Assembly: GCA_018114805.1 (NCBI GenBank)
Contig: CP073042.1
Location: 248,001-312,000 of the forward strand
DNA from: Candidatus Streptomyces philanthi
Lineage (GTDB): Bacteria; Actinomycetota; Actinomycetes; Streptomycetales; Streptomycetaceae
Length of the DNA: 64,000 nucleotides
Reading direction: 5' to 3'
Numbering within the stretch: the stretch's first letter is position 1; the number at the start of each line of letters is the position of its first letter. The notes beneath the pieces were generated by a model. It made no database searches, was not told the origin of the DNA, and worked only from the letters and a program-made list of their open reading frames with translations. Shown piece after piece: positions 18,756 to 29,152 of this stretch. A program made the position numbers and the translations under genes.

Positions 18756-19667
18756 CTACTTCTGCTCGTCCTCCGCTGACGCGTCCGGCTCCGCTGACGC
18801 GTCCGGGTCGTCCTTCGCGGCGCCCTTGGCCTTGCCGGCCGGCTTCGCCGGTGCCTCCTTGGCCTGCGACGCGTCCTCGGACGCGTCCGAGGACGCGTCC
18901 GCGCCGGCCTCCGTGGGGGCGTCACCGGACGCCCCGTCCCCGTCGGCGCCGGAACCGGTCGTCGGCGTGTCCTCCTCCAGCAGCCAGGAGAGCTGACTGC
19001 CGAGGACGCGCTTGAACTTGCGCTGCTGGGGGCGGGTCCGGTCCAGGACCGCGACCTCCAACTGCTCGGCGGTCAGGCTGCGCTCGCCGCCGTTGTTGTC
19101 CCGGGACAGCGACTCCACGGCGAGCTTCAGCGCCTCGCCCAGGGTCATGCCGTCTCGGTGTCGCTGATCGAGGTAGTTGCCGATCTGATCGGAGTTGCCA
19201 CCGACCGCGACCGAGCCGTGCTCGTCCACGATCGAACCGTCATGCGGCAGCCGGTAGATCTGGTCGTCCTCGGGGCCGGCCCCCACCTCGGCGACGATCA
19301 GCTCGACCTCGTACGGCTTCTCGGCGTTGCTGGAGAAGATCGTGCCCAGCGTCTGCGCGTAGACGTTAGCCAGGCCGCGGGCGGTCACGTCCTCACGGTG
19401 GTAGGTGAAGCCGCGCAGGTCGGCGTAGCGCACGCCGCCGATGCGCAGGTTCTCGAACTCGTTGTACTTGCCGACCGCCGCGAAGGCGATCCGGTCGTAG
19501 ATCTCGCTGACCTTGTGCAGCGCACGGGACGGGTTCTCGGCGACGAAGACGATGCCGTCGGTGTACTGGAGCACGACAACGCTACGACCCCGCGCGATGC
19601 CCTTGCGGGCGTACTCGGCGCGGTCGGCCATGGCCTGCTGGGGTGAGACATAGAACGGCGTCGACAC
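18756..19667 (-). CDS. prcA: 20S proteasome alpha subunit
   Basis: Non-catalytic outer-ring subunit of the bacterial 20S proteasome; it gates the pore and docks the ARC ATPase. The 303-residue protein starts at GTG 19667 ([22 protein letters not shown]) with the gating N-terminus, followed by the alpha fold ([21 protein letters not shown]). From about residue 240 it has a low-complexity acidic/Ala/Lys tail with DAS repeats, ending [15 protein letters not shown]. This is longer than many PrcA proteins (about 250-270 aa). It follows prcB by 56 bases on the same strand. Confidence 0.97.
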   Translation of the reverse strand: MSTPFYVSPQQAMADRAEYARKGIARGRSVVVLQYTDGIVFVAENPSRALHKVSEIYDRIAFAAVGKYNEFENLRIGGVRYADLRGFTYHREDVTARGLANVYAQTLGTIFSSNAEKPYEVELIVAEVGAGPEDDQIYRLPHDGSIVDEHGSVAVGGNSDQIGNYLDQRHRDGMTLGEALKLAVESLSRDNNGGERSLTAEQLEVAVLDRTRPQQRKFKRVLGSQLSWLLEEDTPTTGSGADGDGASGDAPTEAGADASSDASEDASQAKEAPAKPAGKAKGAAKDDPDASAEPDASAEDEQK

Positions 19668-19723
19668 CGGCTATCCGTCCCTTTCTGTCAGTGGCGAGTG
19701 CATGGGCGAATCTTCCCCGTCCG

Positions 19724-20569
19724 TCAGAGAACCGCGGCCCGGGGGCCGTCCGGCTGCTGGAGCCGCCCGTCATGCACGGCCCGCGCGATCTGGGACACCT
19801 CGGACTCGATCAGCCGCCGGAAGCCCGCGTCGGTGATGACGGTGACGATCGGGTAGATCCGCCGGGCCAGGTCGGGCCCGCCGGTGGCGGAGTCGTCGTC
19901 CGCCGCGTCGTAGAGCGCCTGCACCACGGCAGTCGCCGCCTGATTTTCCGTCAGGTCCTCGCGGTAGAGCTTCTTCAGCGCGCCCCGGGCGAAGACCGAG
20001 CCCGAGCCGGTGGCCGCGAAGCCGTACTCCTCCGAGCGCCCGCCGGTGATGTCGTACGAGAAGATGCGGCCCTTGCCGCGCTCGACGTCCCAGCCGGTGA
20101 ACAGCGGCACCACGGCCAGGCCCTGCATGGCCATGCCGAGGTTGCCCCGGATCATGGTGGACAGCCGGTTCGCCTTGCCCTCGAGGGAGAGCTGCACGCC
20201 CTCGACCTTCTCGAAGTGCTCCAGTTCCAACTGGAAGAGCTTGACCATCTCCACCGCGAGGCCGGCCGTGCCGGCGATGCCGACCGCCGCGTACTCGTCG
20301 GCCGGGAAGACCTTCTCGATGTCGCGCTGCGCGATGACGTTGCCCATGGTAGCCCTGCGGTCACCGGCGAGCACCACGCCGCCCTCGAAGGTCGCCGCGA
20401 CGATCGTGGTGCCGTGCGGGGCCTCGACGGCACCGCGCGCCTCCGGCAGCGGCCGGTTGCCCGGGAGCAGCTCCGGCGCGTGGTCGCCCAGGAAGTCCAT
20501 GAACGACGGGGAGCCAGGCGTCAGGAAGGCAGCAGGTAGACGCCCAGTGATACGAGTGTTGGCTTCCAC
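19724..20569 (-). CDS. prcB: 20S proteasome beta subunit
   Basis: Catalytic inner-ring subunit, 281 aa from GTG 20569 (GGAAGG about six bases upstream). It is an N-terminal nucleophile hydrolase made with a 53-residue propeptide, cut before Thr54 in [10 protein letters not shown]. The Lys/Asp of the triad lie in [15 protein letters not shown]. The propeptide length and the [17 protein letters not shown] segment match S. coelicolor PrcB closely. The open frame extends upstream to 20800 but lacks conservation. Cotranscription with pup-dop upstream and prcA downstream is likely. Confidence 0.97.
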   Translation of the reverse strand: MEANTRITGRLPAAFLTPGSPSFMDFLGDHAPELLPGNRPLPEARGAVEAPHGTTIVAATFEGGVVLAGDRRATMGNVIAQRDIEKVFPADEYAAVGIAGTAGLAVEMVKLFQLELEHFEKVEGVQLSLEGKANRLSTMIRGNLGMAMQGLAVVPLFTGWDVERGKGRIFSYDITGGRSEEYGFAATGSGSVFARGALKKLYREDLTENQAATAVVQALYDAADDDSATGGPDLARRIYPIVTVITDAGFRRLIESEVSQIARAVHDGRLQQPDGPRAAVL

Positions 20570-20811
20570 AAGTTTCCTTCCAGATATGCGATGACCCGGC
20601 GGTACGCCCGAGCCAGTCGTCAACGTCCCCTTGGCAGCATCGCGGTTGAAGCTCCGTACGCCCGGGACCCTACCCGTCCCATGACGTTGATCCACATGCG
20701 CGGTGGAAACGGTCGGGCAGATCGTCCAAGCGTCTGCCTGACCGCCACCACCGCGGCCCGCGCGGCGGGCACGGACCCCCTCAGCGGGAGGGCCGATCAC
20801 ATGCGCCGCGC

Positions 20812-21030
20812 CTACTGGCCGCCCTTTTGCACGAACGAACGGACGAAGTCCTCGGCGTTCTCCTCCAGGACGTCGTCGATCTCGTCCAGCACGGAGTCCA
20901 CGTCGTCGGAGAGCTTCTCCTGCCGCTCCTTCAGGTCCTCAGCGGCCTGTGCGTCCTGGGCTTGCTCGTCGACCTCCTCCTTGGAACGCGTCGCTCGCTG
21001 CTGCCCACCGTCGGTGTCCTTGGTCGCCAT
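20812..21030 (-). CDS. pup: Prokaryotic ubiquitin-like protein Pup
   Basis: 72-residue, largely disordered modifier that tags proteins for proteasomal degradation. It has the typical Gln-rich N-terminus ([11 protein letters not shown]), a central coiled-coil-forming region that binds ARC ([20 protein letters not shown]), and the C-terminus SFVQKGGQ. Because it ends in Gln72, Dop must deamidate it to Glu before ligation. I start at ATG 21030; AGGG lies only three bases upstream, an unusually tight spacing. It lies between dop and prcB on the same strand. Confidence 0.97.
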   Translation of the reverse strand: MATKDTDGGQQRATRSKEEVDEQAQDAQAAEDLKERQEKLSDDVDSVLDEIDDVLEENAEDFVRSFVQKGGQ

Positions 21031-21160
21031 ATCCCTCACCCCGCTCGGTTCGACGTACAAGATGAGACCCTACAAGCCGGGCCCGACATCGGGCCCGTAC
21101 GTGCTACAACGTTCGAGAGCCACCTCGATGATTCCCTGATCCCCCGCCTCTCAGACGCGA

Positions 21161-22672
21161 TCAGCCGCCCGACAGCACGCGGACCAGGTCCTCGGCCGTA
21201 CGGCAGCGGTCGAGGAGTTCCTTGACGTGGTCGCGGGTGCCGCGCAGCGGTTCCAGGGTGGGCACCCGCTGGAGTGAGTCGCGGCCGGGCAGGTCGAAGA
21301 TCACCGAGTCCCAGGAGGCCGCCGCAACGTCGTCCGCGTACTGTTCCAGGCAGCGCCCGCGGAAATAGGCCCTGGTGTCCTCCGGAGGCTTGCGCTCGGC
21401 CGGCTCGACCTCGTCCTCCGTCAGGATGCGGGACATCTTGCCGCGCGCCGCGAGGCGATTGTACAGGCCCTTGTCCGAGCGTACGTCCGCGTACTGCAGG
21501 TCCACCAGGTGCAGCCGGGCCGCGTCCCACTCCAGGCCGTCGCGGCACCGGTAGCCCTCCAGGAGTTCGCGCTTGGCGACCCAGTCCAGCTCGCCGGCCA
21601 GGCTCATCGGATCGCGCTCCAGACGGCCGAGCACGTCCTCCCAGCGGGCCAGGACGTCCTTAGTCTGCTCGTCCGCGTCGGCGCCGTAGCGATCCTCCAC
21701 GTACTTGTGGGACAGCTCGAAGTACTCCATCTGGAGCTGTACGGCGGTCAGCGTGCGACCGCTACGCAAAGTGACGAGGCGTCGCAGCGTGGGGTCGTGG
21801 GAGACCTGGTGCAGGGTGCGCACCGGCTGGTCGACCGCGAGGTCGACGGCGATGAAGCCGTCCTCGATCATGGCCAGCACCAGCGAGGTGGTGCCCAGCT
21901 TGAGGTAGGTCGAGATCTCGGACAGGTTCGCGTCGCCGATGATCACGTGCAGCCTGCGGTACTTCTCGGCGTCCGCGTGCGGCTCGTCCCTGGTGTTGAT
22001 GATGGGCCGCTTCAGCGTCGTCTCCAGGCCCACCTCGACCTCGAAGTAGTCCGCGCGCTGACTGAGCTGGAAGCCGTGGGTGTGGCCGTCCTGCCCGATG
22101 CCGACCCGGCCGGCGCCCGTGATCACCTGCCGGGAGACAAAGAAGGGGGTGAGGTGGCGAACGATGTCCGAGAACGGCGTCGCCCGCTTCATCAGGTAGT
22201 TCTCGTGGGTGCCGTAGGAGGCGCCCTTGTTGTCCGTGTTGTTCTTGTACAGCAGGATCGACTGCCCGCCGGGAAGCTGCGCGGCGCGCTCGGCGGCCTC
22301 GGCCATGATCCGCTCGCCGGCCTTGTCCCACAGCACGGCGTCCCTGGGGTTGGTCACCTCGGGCGCGCTGTACTCCGGGTGCGCGTGGTCCACGTACAGC
22401 CGTGCCCCGTTGGTGAGGATGACGTTGGCCAGCCCGATGTCCTCGTCCGTGAGCTGGCTGGCGTTCGCGGTCTCGCGGGCGAGGTCGAAGCCGCGGGCGT
22501 CCCGCAGCGGGTTCTCCTCCTCGAAGTCCCAGCGGGCGCGGGGCGCCCGGTGCATCGCCGCCGCGTAGGCGTTGACGATCTGGAACGAGGTGAGCATGGC
22601 ATTGGCGTTCGGGTGGCCGGGGACGGAGATCCCGTATTCCGTCTCGATTCCCATTACTCGCCGTACGGTCAT
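21161..22672 (-). CDS. dop: Deamidase of Pup / depupylase
   Basis: PafA paralogue that converts the C-terminal Gln of Pup to Glu and also removes Pup from substrates. The 503-residue protein shows GIETEYGI (Glu10) and [13 protein letters not shown] with the catalytic Asp95. It carries the Dop-specific insertion between residues 44 and 80 ([18 protein letters not shown]), absent from PafA. The start ATG at 22672 has AAGGAG seven bases upstream; MGIETEYG at 22654 is an alternative. pup follows 130 bases downstream. Confidence 0.97.
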   Translation of the reverse strand: MTVRRVMGIETEYGISVPGHPNANAMLTSFQIVNAYAAAMHRAPRARWDFEEENPLRDARGFDLARETANASQLTDEDIGLANVILTNGARLYVDHAHPEYSAPEVTNPRDAVLWDKAGERIMAEAAERAAQLPGGQSILLYKNNTDNKGASYGTHENYLMKRATPFSDIVRHLTPFFVSRQVITGAGRVGIGQDGHTHGFQLSQRADYFEVEVGLETTLKRPIINTRDEPHADAEKYRRLHVIIGDANLSEISTYLKLGTTSLVLAMIEDGFIAVDLAVDQPVRTLHQVSHDPTLRRLVTLRSGRTLTAVQLQMEYFELSHKYVEDRYGADADEQTKDVLARWEDVLGRLERDPMSLAGELDWVAKRELLEGYRCRDGLEWDAARLHLVDLQYADVRSDKGLYNRLAARGKMSRILTEDEVEPAERKPPEDTRAYFRGRCLEQYADDVAAASWDSVIFDLPGRDSLQRVPTLEPLRGTRDHVKELLDRCRTAEDLVRVLSGG

Positions 22673-22874
22673 GCGGCACTCCTTCCCCGGCGGCGCCCAC
22701 CGGTGAGGTCGGCGCTCGAGTACCGCTGCGCGTCCGATGCGTGTGCGGTCCCCGATCCCCCACCTCGCGGCGCCGCGGTACCGCAGAGCCTAGAACGGCT
22801 GAGCGGTGGTGGGGAGATCATTACAGTCATTGCTCCAGTCGTTGTCGGCGCGCGTCGGCCGGAGAAAAACGTCC

Positions 22875-22931
22875 GGCTGCGGACGCCCCCAGGGTTCCCC
22901 GCCCGAGGCGGGGAGTAGGACATCCGCAGCC
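22875..22931 (-). terminator. Nested hairpin terminator after arc
   Basis: Outer 9-bp repeat (GGCTGCGGA 22875-22883, TCCGCAGCC 22923-22931) encloses a perfect 7-bp hairpin (22897-22913). It starts 12 bases after the arc stop. Confidence 0.65.
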
Positions 22932-22942
22932 AGAGTGCGACG

Positions 22943-24709
22943 CTACAGGTACTGACCGGTGTTTGCCACCGTGTCGATGGAGCGGCCGGTCTCCGCCCCC
23001 TGCTTTCCGGTGACGAGCGTACGGATGAAGACGATCCGCTCGCCCTTCTTTCCGGAAATCCGGGCCCAGTCGTCCGGATTCGTGGTGTTCGGCAGGTCCT
23101 CGTTCTCCTTGAACTCGTCCACGCACGCGGCGAGCAGGTGGTAGACCCGAAGGCCCTTCTGGTTGTGGTCGAGAAATGCCTTGATGGCCATTTTCTTGGC
23201 CCGGTCGACGATGTTCTGGATCATCGCGCCCGAATTGAAGTCCTTGAAGTACAGGACTTCCTTGTCACCGTTGGCGTAGGTGACCTCGAGGAAGCGGTTC
23301 TCCTCGGATTCGGCGTACATCTGCTCGACGACCGACTGGATCATGCCGCTGACCGCCGCCTGCCGCGATCCGCCGTGTTCGGCCAGGTCGTCGGCGTGCA
23401 GCGGCAGCGTGGGCGTGAGGTACTTCGAGAAGATGTCCTTGGCCGCCTCCGCGTCCGGACGCTCGATCTTAATCTTCACATCGAGGCGGCCGGGGCGCAG
23501 GATCGCCGGGTCGATCATGTCCTCGCGGTTGGAGGCGCCGATGACGATGACGTTCTCCAGGCCCTCCACACCGTCGATCTCCGACAGGAGCTGCGGGACG
23601 ATGGTGTTCTCCACGTCCGAGCTCACGCCCGAGCCACGGGTGCGGAAGAGGGAGTCCATCTCGTCGAAGAAGACGATGACGGGCGTGCCCTCGCTCGCCT
23701 TCTCACGGGCCCGCTGGAAGACGAGCCGGATGTGTCGCTCGGTCTCACCGACGTACTTGTTGAGCAGCTCCGGACCCTTGATGTTCAGGAAGAAGCTCTT
23801 GCCTGCCGGCTTGCCGGTCACCTCGGCGACCTTCTTGGCAAGGGAGTTGGCCACCGCCTTGGCGATCAGCGTCTTGCCACAGCCGGGCGGGCCGTACAGC
23901 AGGACGCCCTTGGGCGGCCGGAGTTCGTGCTCCTTGAAGAGGTCGGGGTGCAGGTACGGAAGCTCGACCGCGTCCCTGATCAGCTCGATCTGGTTCCCCA
24001 GGCCGCCGATCTTGGTGTAGTCGATGTCCGGGACCTCTTCGAGGACGAGCTCCTCGACCTCGCTCTTCGGGATGATCTCGTACACGTAGCCGGAGCGCGG
24101 GTCAAGCAGCAGGGCGTCACCGGGGCGGATGACCGCGTCGAGCAGCGGCTCGGCCAGCCGCACCACGCGCTCCTCGTCGGTGTGCCCGATCACCAGGGCT
24201 CGCTCGCCGTCCTCGAGGATCTCCTTGAGGGTGACAATGTCCCCGGCGCGCTCGAACTCCATGGCCTCGACCACGTTGAGCGCCTCGTTGAGCATGACCT
24301 CCTGGCCACGCCACAGCTCGTCGAGCTCGACGCTGGGGCTGACGTTGACCCGGAGCTTTCGGCCACCGGTGAAGATGTCCGCCGTGCCGTCCTCGTTCGT
24401 CTGCAAATACACACCGAAGCCCGCCGGTGGCTGCGCCAGCCGGTCGACTTCCTCCTTGAGGGCCACGATCTGATCGCGCGCCTCACGGAGGGTATTGGCA
24501 AGCCGTTCGTTCTGCACGGACACGCCTGCGAGGTTGGTCTGGAGCTCGACGATCCGCTCTTCGAGAATCCTCGTGTGCCGCGGAGATTCGGCGAGCTTGC
24601 GGCGCAGGACGGCGATTTCCTGCTCTAGATAGGCAACCTGGCCGGCTGGGTCCTCAGACCCCCGCCCCGGCCGGATGCCGCGGTTGATGTCGTCGTCGTG
24701 GGCTGCCAC
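22943..24709 (-). CDS. arc: Proteasome-associated AAA ATPase ARC/Mpa
   Basis: Hexameric unfoldase that captures pupylated proteins and threads them into the 20S core. In the 588 residues, an N-terminal coiled coil (about 25-92) binds Pup, and two OB folds follow (about 96-215). The AAA module carries Walker A GPPGCGKT at 273-280 and Walker [10 protein letters not shown]. The C-terminus ends GQYL, giving the penultimate Tyr that docks into PrcA. I start at GTG 24709, which has GGAGGAGGTGAGG just upstream, rather than at the upstream in-frame ATG at 24781. Divergent from the ferredoxin gene. Confidence 0.97.
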   Translation of the reverse strand: MAAHDDDINRGIRPGRGSEDPAGQVAYLEQEIAVLRRKLAESPRHTRILEERIVELQTNLAGVSVQNERLANTLREARDQIVALKEEVDRLAQPPAGFGVYLQTNEDGTADIFTGGRKLRVNVSPSVELDELWRGQEVMLNEALNVVEAMEFERAGDIVTLKEILEDGERALVIGHTDEERVVRLAEPLLDAVIRPGDALLLDPRSGYVYEIIPKSEVEELVLEEVPDIDYTKIGGLGNQIELIRDAVELPYLHPDLFKEHELRPPKGVLLYGPPGCGKTLIAKAVANSLAKKVAEVTGKPAGKSFFLNIKGPELLNKYVGETERHIRLVFQRAREKASEGTPVIVFFDEMDSLFRTRGSGVSSDVENTIVPQLLSEIDGVEGLENVIVIGASNREDMIDPAILRPGRLDVKIKIERPDAEAAKDIFSKYLTPTLPLHADDLAEHGGSRQAAVSGMIQSVVEQMYAESEENRFLEVTYANGDKEVLYFKDFNSGAMIQNIVDRAKKMAIKAFLDHNQKGLRVYHLLAACVDEFKENEDLPNTTNPDDWARISGKKGERIVFIRTLVTGKQGAETGRSIDTVANTGQYL

Positions 24710-24950
24710 GGTCCTCACCTCCTCCAAGGGGAGCTGGACGCTTCCAGACCCTACCTGGGCCGGTGCGGGTTGAAACCCCATAGATCACAAACCGTTCGGG
24801 GTGTGTCCGATCTTCACCCTTGCGCACGTCCTCACGCCAGGGGAATACCCACCCAACAACATCGGAAAGCGAGCGGTTGTATCGTCGGGTTGGTCAACAC
24901 CCGTCAGGGCTGGCTTCAATTGGTTCACCCGCGCAGGAACGGCAGGCGAA

Positions 24951-25289
24951 ATGACCGCGCAGAACGAGGTCTCCGGCAACGAAACGACGGCCGCCGCATC
25001 CGAGGCTCTTGAGGTGTGGATCGACCAGGACCTGTGTACCGGCGACGGTATCTGCGCGCAGTACGCGCCGGAGGTCTTCGAGCTCGACATCGACGGCCTG
25101 GCCTACGTCAAGCCCCCCGTGGCGGCCGGCGAGGAGGTCGAGCTGCTCTCGGCGCCCGGGGCGACGGCCGCGGTGCCGCTGCCGCTGCTCGCCGACGTCA
25201 GGGACTCCGCGAAGGAGTGCCCGGGCGACTGCATACACGTGCGGCGGGTCGCCGACAAGGTCGAGGTCTACGGGCCGGACGCCGCCTGA
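24951..25289 (+). CDS. Ferredoxin, [3Fe-4S]/[4Fe-4S] single-cluster type
   Basis: 112-residue electron carrier. The cluster ligands are in DLCTGDGICAQYAPEVF (Cys-x5-Cys) and KECPGDCIHV, a pattern typical of actinobacterial ferredoxins that serve cytochromes P450. It has a longer central loop (PGATAAVPLPLLADVRDS) than minimal ferredoxins. The ATG at 24951 has GCAGG five bases upstream; the upstream open frame is not conserved. No P450 gene is visible nearby, so its redox partner is unknown. It lies next to arc in many actinobacteria. Confidence 0.88.
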   Translation: MTAQNEVSGNETTAAASEALEVWIDQDLCTGDGICAQYAPEVFELDIDGLAYVKPPVAAGEEVELLSAPGATAAVPLPLLADVRDSAKECPGDCIHVRRVADKVEVYGPDAA

Positions 25290-25614
25290 GCCGACAGCCG
25301 GCCGGCCCGCCCCCCGTGCGCCGCGTCACCGCAGGTCAGGGCTTCGCCCGCCGGGCACGGCGGGCGGCTGTGACGGGCCCGGCGGAGGCGGGGAGGCCCC
25401 GGGTCCCCGGCCCGTGCGGCCCGCTGTCCGGCGACTGGCCGGCCGGGATCTGTCGGCCAGGCGAGCGGCCGGGCCGTCACCACGCGACGTACGACACGAT
25501 TGCCCACGGAGGGCGGCCCGGCCTTCGCCCGCGGGCTCGGGAGGGCGGACCGCCCGGGCCCGGTGCGTGCGGCGCGTTGCCGGAAACCGTCACGTGCCGA
25601 TCGCGTCGCGACCC
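25290..25614. other. Intergenic region, 325 bases, terminator only
   Basis: Very GC-rich spacer between convergent genes. Apart from the hairpin at 25346-25365 I see no gene, promoter or repeat. Confidence 0.6.
25346..25365. terminator. Hairpin downstream of the ferredoxin gene
   Basis: Perfect 8-bp repeat GCCCGCCG / CGGCGGGC with loop GGCA, 57 bases after the ferredoxin stop and between convergent genes. Confidence 0.5.
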
Positions 25615-26298
25615 TCACACGCTCCCCGGCAGCGGCATCGCCTCCAGGACGAACTTGTCCCCCTGCCAACGCCAGTTGACGTCGCGCTCCAGATCCGGGC
25701 AGCAGCGCGGCACCCGCTGCGACGAGTAGCCGAGCAACGTGGCCGAAACCGTGGCGTCGCGGAGCGTGAGGCGCTGCACGCTCGTACCCTCGGTGGGTTC
25801 GAGGAACGTGCTCACCACGCGCGGCTTCGCGCCGTGCTTGCCCGCGGAGTTGCTGGCCGGCGCTATCACGTAGATGCCGCTGGGCGGGGTACCCAGCTCC
25901 GAGTGGCAGCGCACCACGGCCACCGTCTCGGGCCGGCCGTCGCCGTCGAGGTCGCCCGACGCGTGCTGGACGACGTCCACCGCGGTCCGTCCGCAGTCCA
26001 CCGGGTAGGCGGCGGCGCGGGCGTCCGGGGCGGGGGCCGCCGCGCGGGTGGACGGGGACGCGGCGCGGTCGGGCGACGCCGTGGCGTCCGACGGTTGGAG
26101 CGCTACCGAACCCCCGACCACGGCGGTGAGGGCGAGCGCGGTGGCGATCCAGTGCACCCACCGGGTGCGCGTGTGCGGGAGGCCCGCATCGGGGCTCGCA
26201 CCGGGCGCGGCGCTGGACAAGGGGGCGGACGCAGAGCCTGCCGAGGGCTGCACGCGGATAACTCCTGTGAGCGTCGTGGCGTCGGGGGTGGCCAGCAT
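25615..26298 (-). CDS. Membrane-anchored extracytoplasmic protein, unknown function
   Basis: 227-residue protein with a Ser/Ala-rich N-terminal cytoplasmic segment, one membrane helix at about residues 48-66 (WIATALALTAVVGGSVAL), an Ala/Pro linker, and an exported domain of about 140 residues. The domain contains GDLDGDGRPETVAVV, which looks like a calcium-binding FG-GAP-type loop, and four cysteines (VDCGR, RCHSE and the pair RCCPD) that may form disulfides. The start is uncertain: ATG 26298, with a GTG five codons upstream as an alternative. I do not recognise a function. It is transcribed towards the ferredoxin gene. Confidence 0.72.
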   Translation of the reverse strand: MLATPDATTLTGVIRVQPSAGSASAPLSSAAPGASPDAGLPHTRTRWVHWIATALALTAVVGGSVALQPSDATASPDRAASPSTRAAAPAPDARAAAYPVDCGRTAVDVVQHASGDLDGDGRPETVAVVRCHSELGTPPSGIYVIAPASNSAGKHGAKPRVVSTFLEPTEGTSVQRLTLRDATVSATLLGYSSQRVPRCCPDLERDVNWRWQGDKFVLEAMPLPGSV

Positions 26299-26366
26299 GG
26301 TGCCACACGTCACACCCCGCGGAAACAGCAGGGTGGTGGCTGGCGCACTTCACCTAACGAAGCGGC

Positions 26367-26404
26367 GCCGCCGACGGTTCCCCTGGCGGGAAGTCGTCGG
26401 CGGC
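26367..26404 (-). terminator. Hairpin after the tRNA methyltransferase gene
   Basis: Perfect 10-bp inverted repeat (26367-26376 and 26395-26404, 18-base loop), about 100 bases after the stop at 26507. Confidence 0.55.
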
Positions 26405-26506
26405 GGGTGGTTCGCGCCGCGCACGGTGCGGCGTGGTGCGCGGGACGCACGTGTCGCCGGTGGTGCCGGAGCGAGACCGGGAGTGCTCGCGGGGGCTGCT
26501 ACTCGC

Positions 26507-27451
26507 TCACGGCGGGGGGCTCTCGGCGGCCGGGCCGTTCGAGCCGCTCGCGGCGGCGCCGGACTGGCCACGGCCGGGGCCGGTGTAGTCCTCGCCGTAG
26601 GCGCCCTTGGCCGGGCGGCGGCGGCGCAGCGGCGGCTCGACGCCGTCGGCCAGGCGGCGCGCGGTGAGCAGGAAGCCGGTGTGCCCGATCATGCGATGGT
26701 CGGGGCGCACGGCCAGACACTCCACGTGCCAGGTGCGGACCATGGTCTCCCAGGCCGACGGCTCGTTGAAGGTCCCGTGCTCCCTGATCGCCTCGACGGT
26801 GCGGGCGAGCTGGGTCGTGGTGGCGACGTACGCACACAGGATGCCGCCGGGCACCAGGGCCTTGGAGACGGCCTCCAGGCACTCCCACGGGGCGAGCATG
26901 TCGAGGATGACCCGGTCCACGTCGGTGTCCGACAGGTTGTACTGCAGGTCCCCGACGGTCAGCTGCCACGCGGGGTGCGGGCCGCCGAAGTAGCGCTCGA
27001 CGTTCTGGGTGGCGATCTCGGCGAAGTCGGCACGGCGCTCGTAGGAGTGCAGCATGCCCTGGTCGCCGATGGCGCGCAGCAGGAAGCTGCTGAGCGAGCC
27101 GGAGCCGACGCCCGCCTCCACCACCCGGGCGCCGGGGAAGATGTCGGCCATCGCCAGGATCTGCCCCGCGTCCTTGGGGTAGACCACGGCGGCTCCGCGT
27201 GGCATGGACAGGACGTAGTCGGGGAGCAGGGGGCGCAGCGCGAGGTAGGCGACGTTCCCGGTGGTACGGACAACACTGCCCTCGGGAGCACCGATCAGCT
27301 CGTCGTGCGGGAAGGCACCCTTGTGGGTGTGGAAGCTCTTCCCGGCTTCGAGCGTGAAAGTGTAATGGCGTCCCTTGGGGTCGGTGAGCTGGACCTGATC
27401 CCCGACCTGGAAGGGCCCGCGACGGCGGGCGGCACCGGTCGGTTCGGACAT
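26507..27451 (-). CDS. trmI: tRNA (adenine-58-N1) methyltransferase TrmI
   Basis: SAM-dependent enzyme forming m1A58 in the T-loop of tRNAs; it normally works as a tetramer. The 314-residue protein has the N-terminal barrel (GPFQVGDQVQLTDPKGRHYTF) and a Rossmann methyltransferase with the SAM motif RVVEAGVGSGSLSSFLLRAIG. The VDRVILDMLAPWECLE motif IV and GTFNEPSAWETMVRTWHV segment complete the fold. A Gly/Ser-rich tail follows. The ATG at 27451 lacks a Shine-Dalgarno, and TATGCT (27458-27463) ends six bases upstream, indicating a leaderless message. The site upstream of arc matches M. tuberculosis Rv2118c next to mpa. Confidence 0.93.
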   Translation of the reverse strand: MSEPTGAARRRGPFQVGDQVQLTDPKGRHYTFTLEAGKSFHTHKGAFPHDELIGAPEGSVVRTTGNVAYLALRPLLPDYVLSMPRGAAVVYPKDAGQILAMADIFPGARVVEAGVGSGSLSSFLLRAIGDQGMLHSYERRADFAEIATQNVERYFGGPHPAWQLTVGDLQYNLSDTDVDRVILDMLAPWECLEAVSKALVPGGILCAYVATTTQLARTVEAIREHGTFNEPSAWETMVRTWHVECLAVRPDHRMIGHTGFLLTARRLADGVEPPLRRRRPAKGAYGEDYTGPGRGQSGAAASGSNGPAAESPPP

Positions 27452-27457
27452 GTGACC

Positions 27458-27463
27458 AGCATA
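27458..27463 (-). promoter_or_regulatory. -10 box (TATGCT) of a probable leaderless trmI promoter
   Basis: TATGCT on the minus strand, six bases before the ATG of the methyltransferase gene, with no ribosome binding site between. Confidence 0.45.
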
Positions 27464-27627
27464 CCGGTCTGTCGCCGGACCACCGACCGCGCCGCGGACC
27501 GGCGGCTTCCGCGCGGTGCTCACCGCGGGCGCCCGACCGCCGCCCGGAACCGTGACGCGGGGCTGGAGCGGGCTGGAGCACGGGGTTCCGGCGGGCCGGC
27601 TCGGGCGCCGGAGCTGCCGGGGGCCGG

Positions 27628-28860
27628 CTAGGAGGGGCGCGCTATCGCGGCGAGGAAGGCGCGCTCCACGTCGACCGTGGAGAGCACGCCATAGATCTCC
27701 CCGGTCTCCTCGACCACCAGGTACTCGGTAGCCGGGGTCGCGCGCAGGGTGTCGAGCAGTTGTTCGCCGGTCAGCTCGGCCGAGACGCGCATGCCCTCCT
27801 TGAGGTCCTGCGCGAGGCCGCTGACCGCGACCCAGGGGCGGCGGTGCTCGGGGATGCCGACGATGGCCGCCTCGCGGACGACGGCGGTCGGGTCGCCGTG
27901 GTTGTCGACGACGACCAGGGCGCGGGCGCCGGCGTCGTTGGCCCGCCGCAGCGCCTCGGAGAGCGGGGTATCGGCGGCGACGGGCACGGCGCGCCGGGTG
28001 AGCGTACGGGCCCGCAGGTCGGGCAGGCGCTCGCGGAGCCGGGCCATCCGCAGGCTGTTGCCGGCACCGGTCCAGATGATCGCGGCGAGGATGGCGGCCA
28101 GCAGCGCGTCGGTGAGCGAGTCCACGCTGCCGAAGCCGCCGGAGTCGCCGAAGCCTCCCGCGTGCGTGACCAGCGGCAGTCCGATGAGCACGGCGACGGC
28201 GAGCGCGCGTCCGGTCCAGGCGGCGGCGACGGTGCCCGTCATCGGCTTGCCGCTGAGCTTCCAGACCACGGCCCGCAGCATGCGCCCGCCGTCCAGCGGC
28301 AGGCCGGGCAGCAGGTTGAAGGCGGCGACGATCAGGTTGGAGATCATCAGTCCGGCGAGCAGCACGCCGGGCACCGTGCCGGGCTCCACGACCTGCATGC
28401 CGAGGTAGAAGACACCGGCGAGCACGAGCGAGAGCAGCGGGCCGACGAAGGCCAGGACGAACTCCCGGCCCGGCGTCTCGGACTCCTTCTCGATCTCCGA
28501 GACGCCGCCGAAGAACTGCAACTGGATGCGGCGCACCGGAAGTCTGAAGCGGAGCGCGGCCACCGTGTGTCCCAGCTCGTGTACGAGTACCGAGGCGTAG
28601 AAGGCGATGGCGAAGAAGAGCGAGACCAGGTAGCGCGCGGTGCCGAGTTCCGGCAGCACGCGGTCGAGCTGGCCGCCGAACACCCAGGTGATCAGGGCGG
28701 CCACCAGGAACCAGCTCGGCGCGACGTAGACCGGGACGCCGAAGGGTCGGCCCATCAGGAAGCCGCCGCCGACCTCCTTGGGCCGCTCAGGTTTGCGGTC
28801 CTCGGGCTCGGTCGGGCGGTCCGGCCCGTCGCCGGACCGCCGCTGCCCGCTGTTGTCCAC
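27628..28860 (-). CDS. Site-2 protease-type M50 zinc metalloprotease with CBS domains
   Basis: Polytopic intramembrane protease (410 aa) that would cleave membrane-bound regulators. The zinc motif HELGH is at residues 94-98 inside a membrane helix, and the third ligand region is NLLPGLPLDGGRML. Hydrophobic segments cover about residues 40-250. The C-terminus has two CBS repeats (VPVAADTPLSEALRRANDAG... and EQLLDTLRATPATEYLVVEE), often nucleotide sensors. The GTG at 28860 has GAGAGG five bases upstream. The substrate is unknown. It lies back to back with the PD-(D/E)XK nuclease gene. Confidence 0.92.
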   Translation of the reverse strand: MDNSGQRRSGDGPDRPTEPEDRKPERPKEVGGGFLMGRPFGVPVYVAPSWFLVAALITWVFGGQLDRVLPELGTARYLVSLFFAIAFYASVLVHELGHTVAALRFRLPVRRIQLQFFGGVSEIEKESETPGREFVLAFVGPLLSLVLAGVFYLGMQVVEPGTVPGVLLAGLMISNLIVAAFNLLPGLPLDGGRMLRAVVWKLSGKPMTGTVAAAWTGRALAVAVLIGLPLVTHAGGFGDSGGFGSVDSLTDALLAAILAAIIWTGAGNSLRMARLRERLPDLRARTLTRRAVPVAADTPLSEALRRANDAGARALVVVDNHGDPTAVVREAAIVGIPEHRRPWVAVSGLAQDLKEGMRVSAELTGEQLLDTLRATPATEYLVVEETGEIYGVLSTVDVERAFLAAIARPS

Positions 28861-29138
28861 GGTGTCCTCTCGTCATGTACGTCCCCCGCGCCGCCCGCTC
28901 GGTCTCACGAGCCTGCGGCATGAGGCGTTCTGCCGTCGATGGTATGCGTCTGCCTGCGCTTCGCTCGGCCTCGGCTCCCTCTTTACCCTCCGGAGGGGTG
29001 GCCCCGGCGTTCGTGGGCGTCGTCGCGGGCGGCCGGGCCGCGCCCGGCCCCGCGCCCGCCTCACGCCTGCCCGCGCCGCGCGCCGGCGACGCCCCCCGCG
29101 GCGCGCGGCCGGTTGCCGCGAGTGTCAGTGCCGGGCCG

Positions 29139-29144
29139 TACAGT
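29139..29144 (+). promoter_or_regulatory. -10 box (TACAGT) of a probable leaderless nuclease promoter
   Basis: TACAGT ends eight bases before the ATG at 29153; there is no purine-rich ribosome binding site. Confidence 0.45.
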
Positions 29145-29152
29145 CTTGCGGC

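Noticed and set aside
23138..24628. 496-codon plus-strand open frame opposite arc
   Set aside because: Shadow of a confidently identified AAA ATPase gene.
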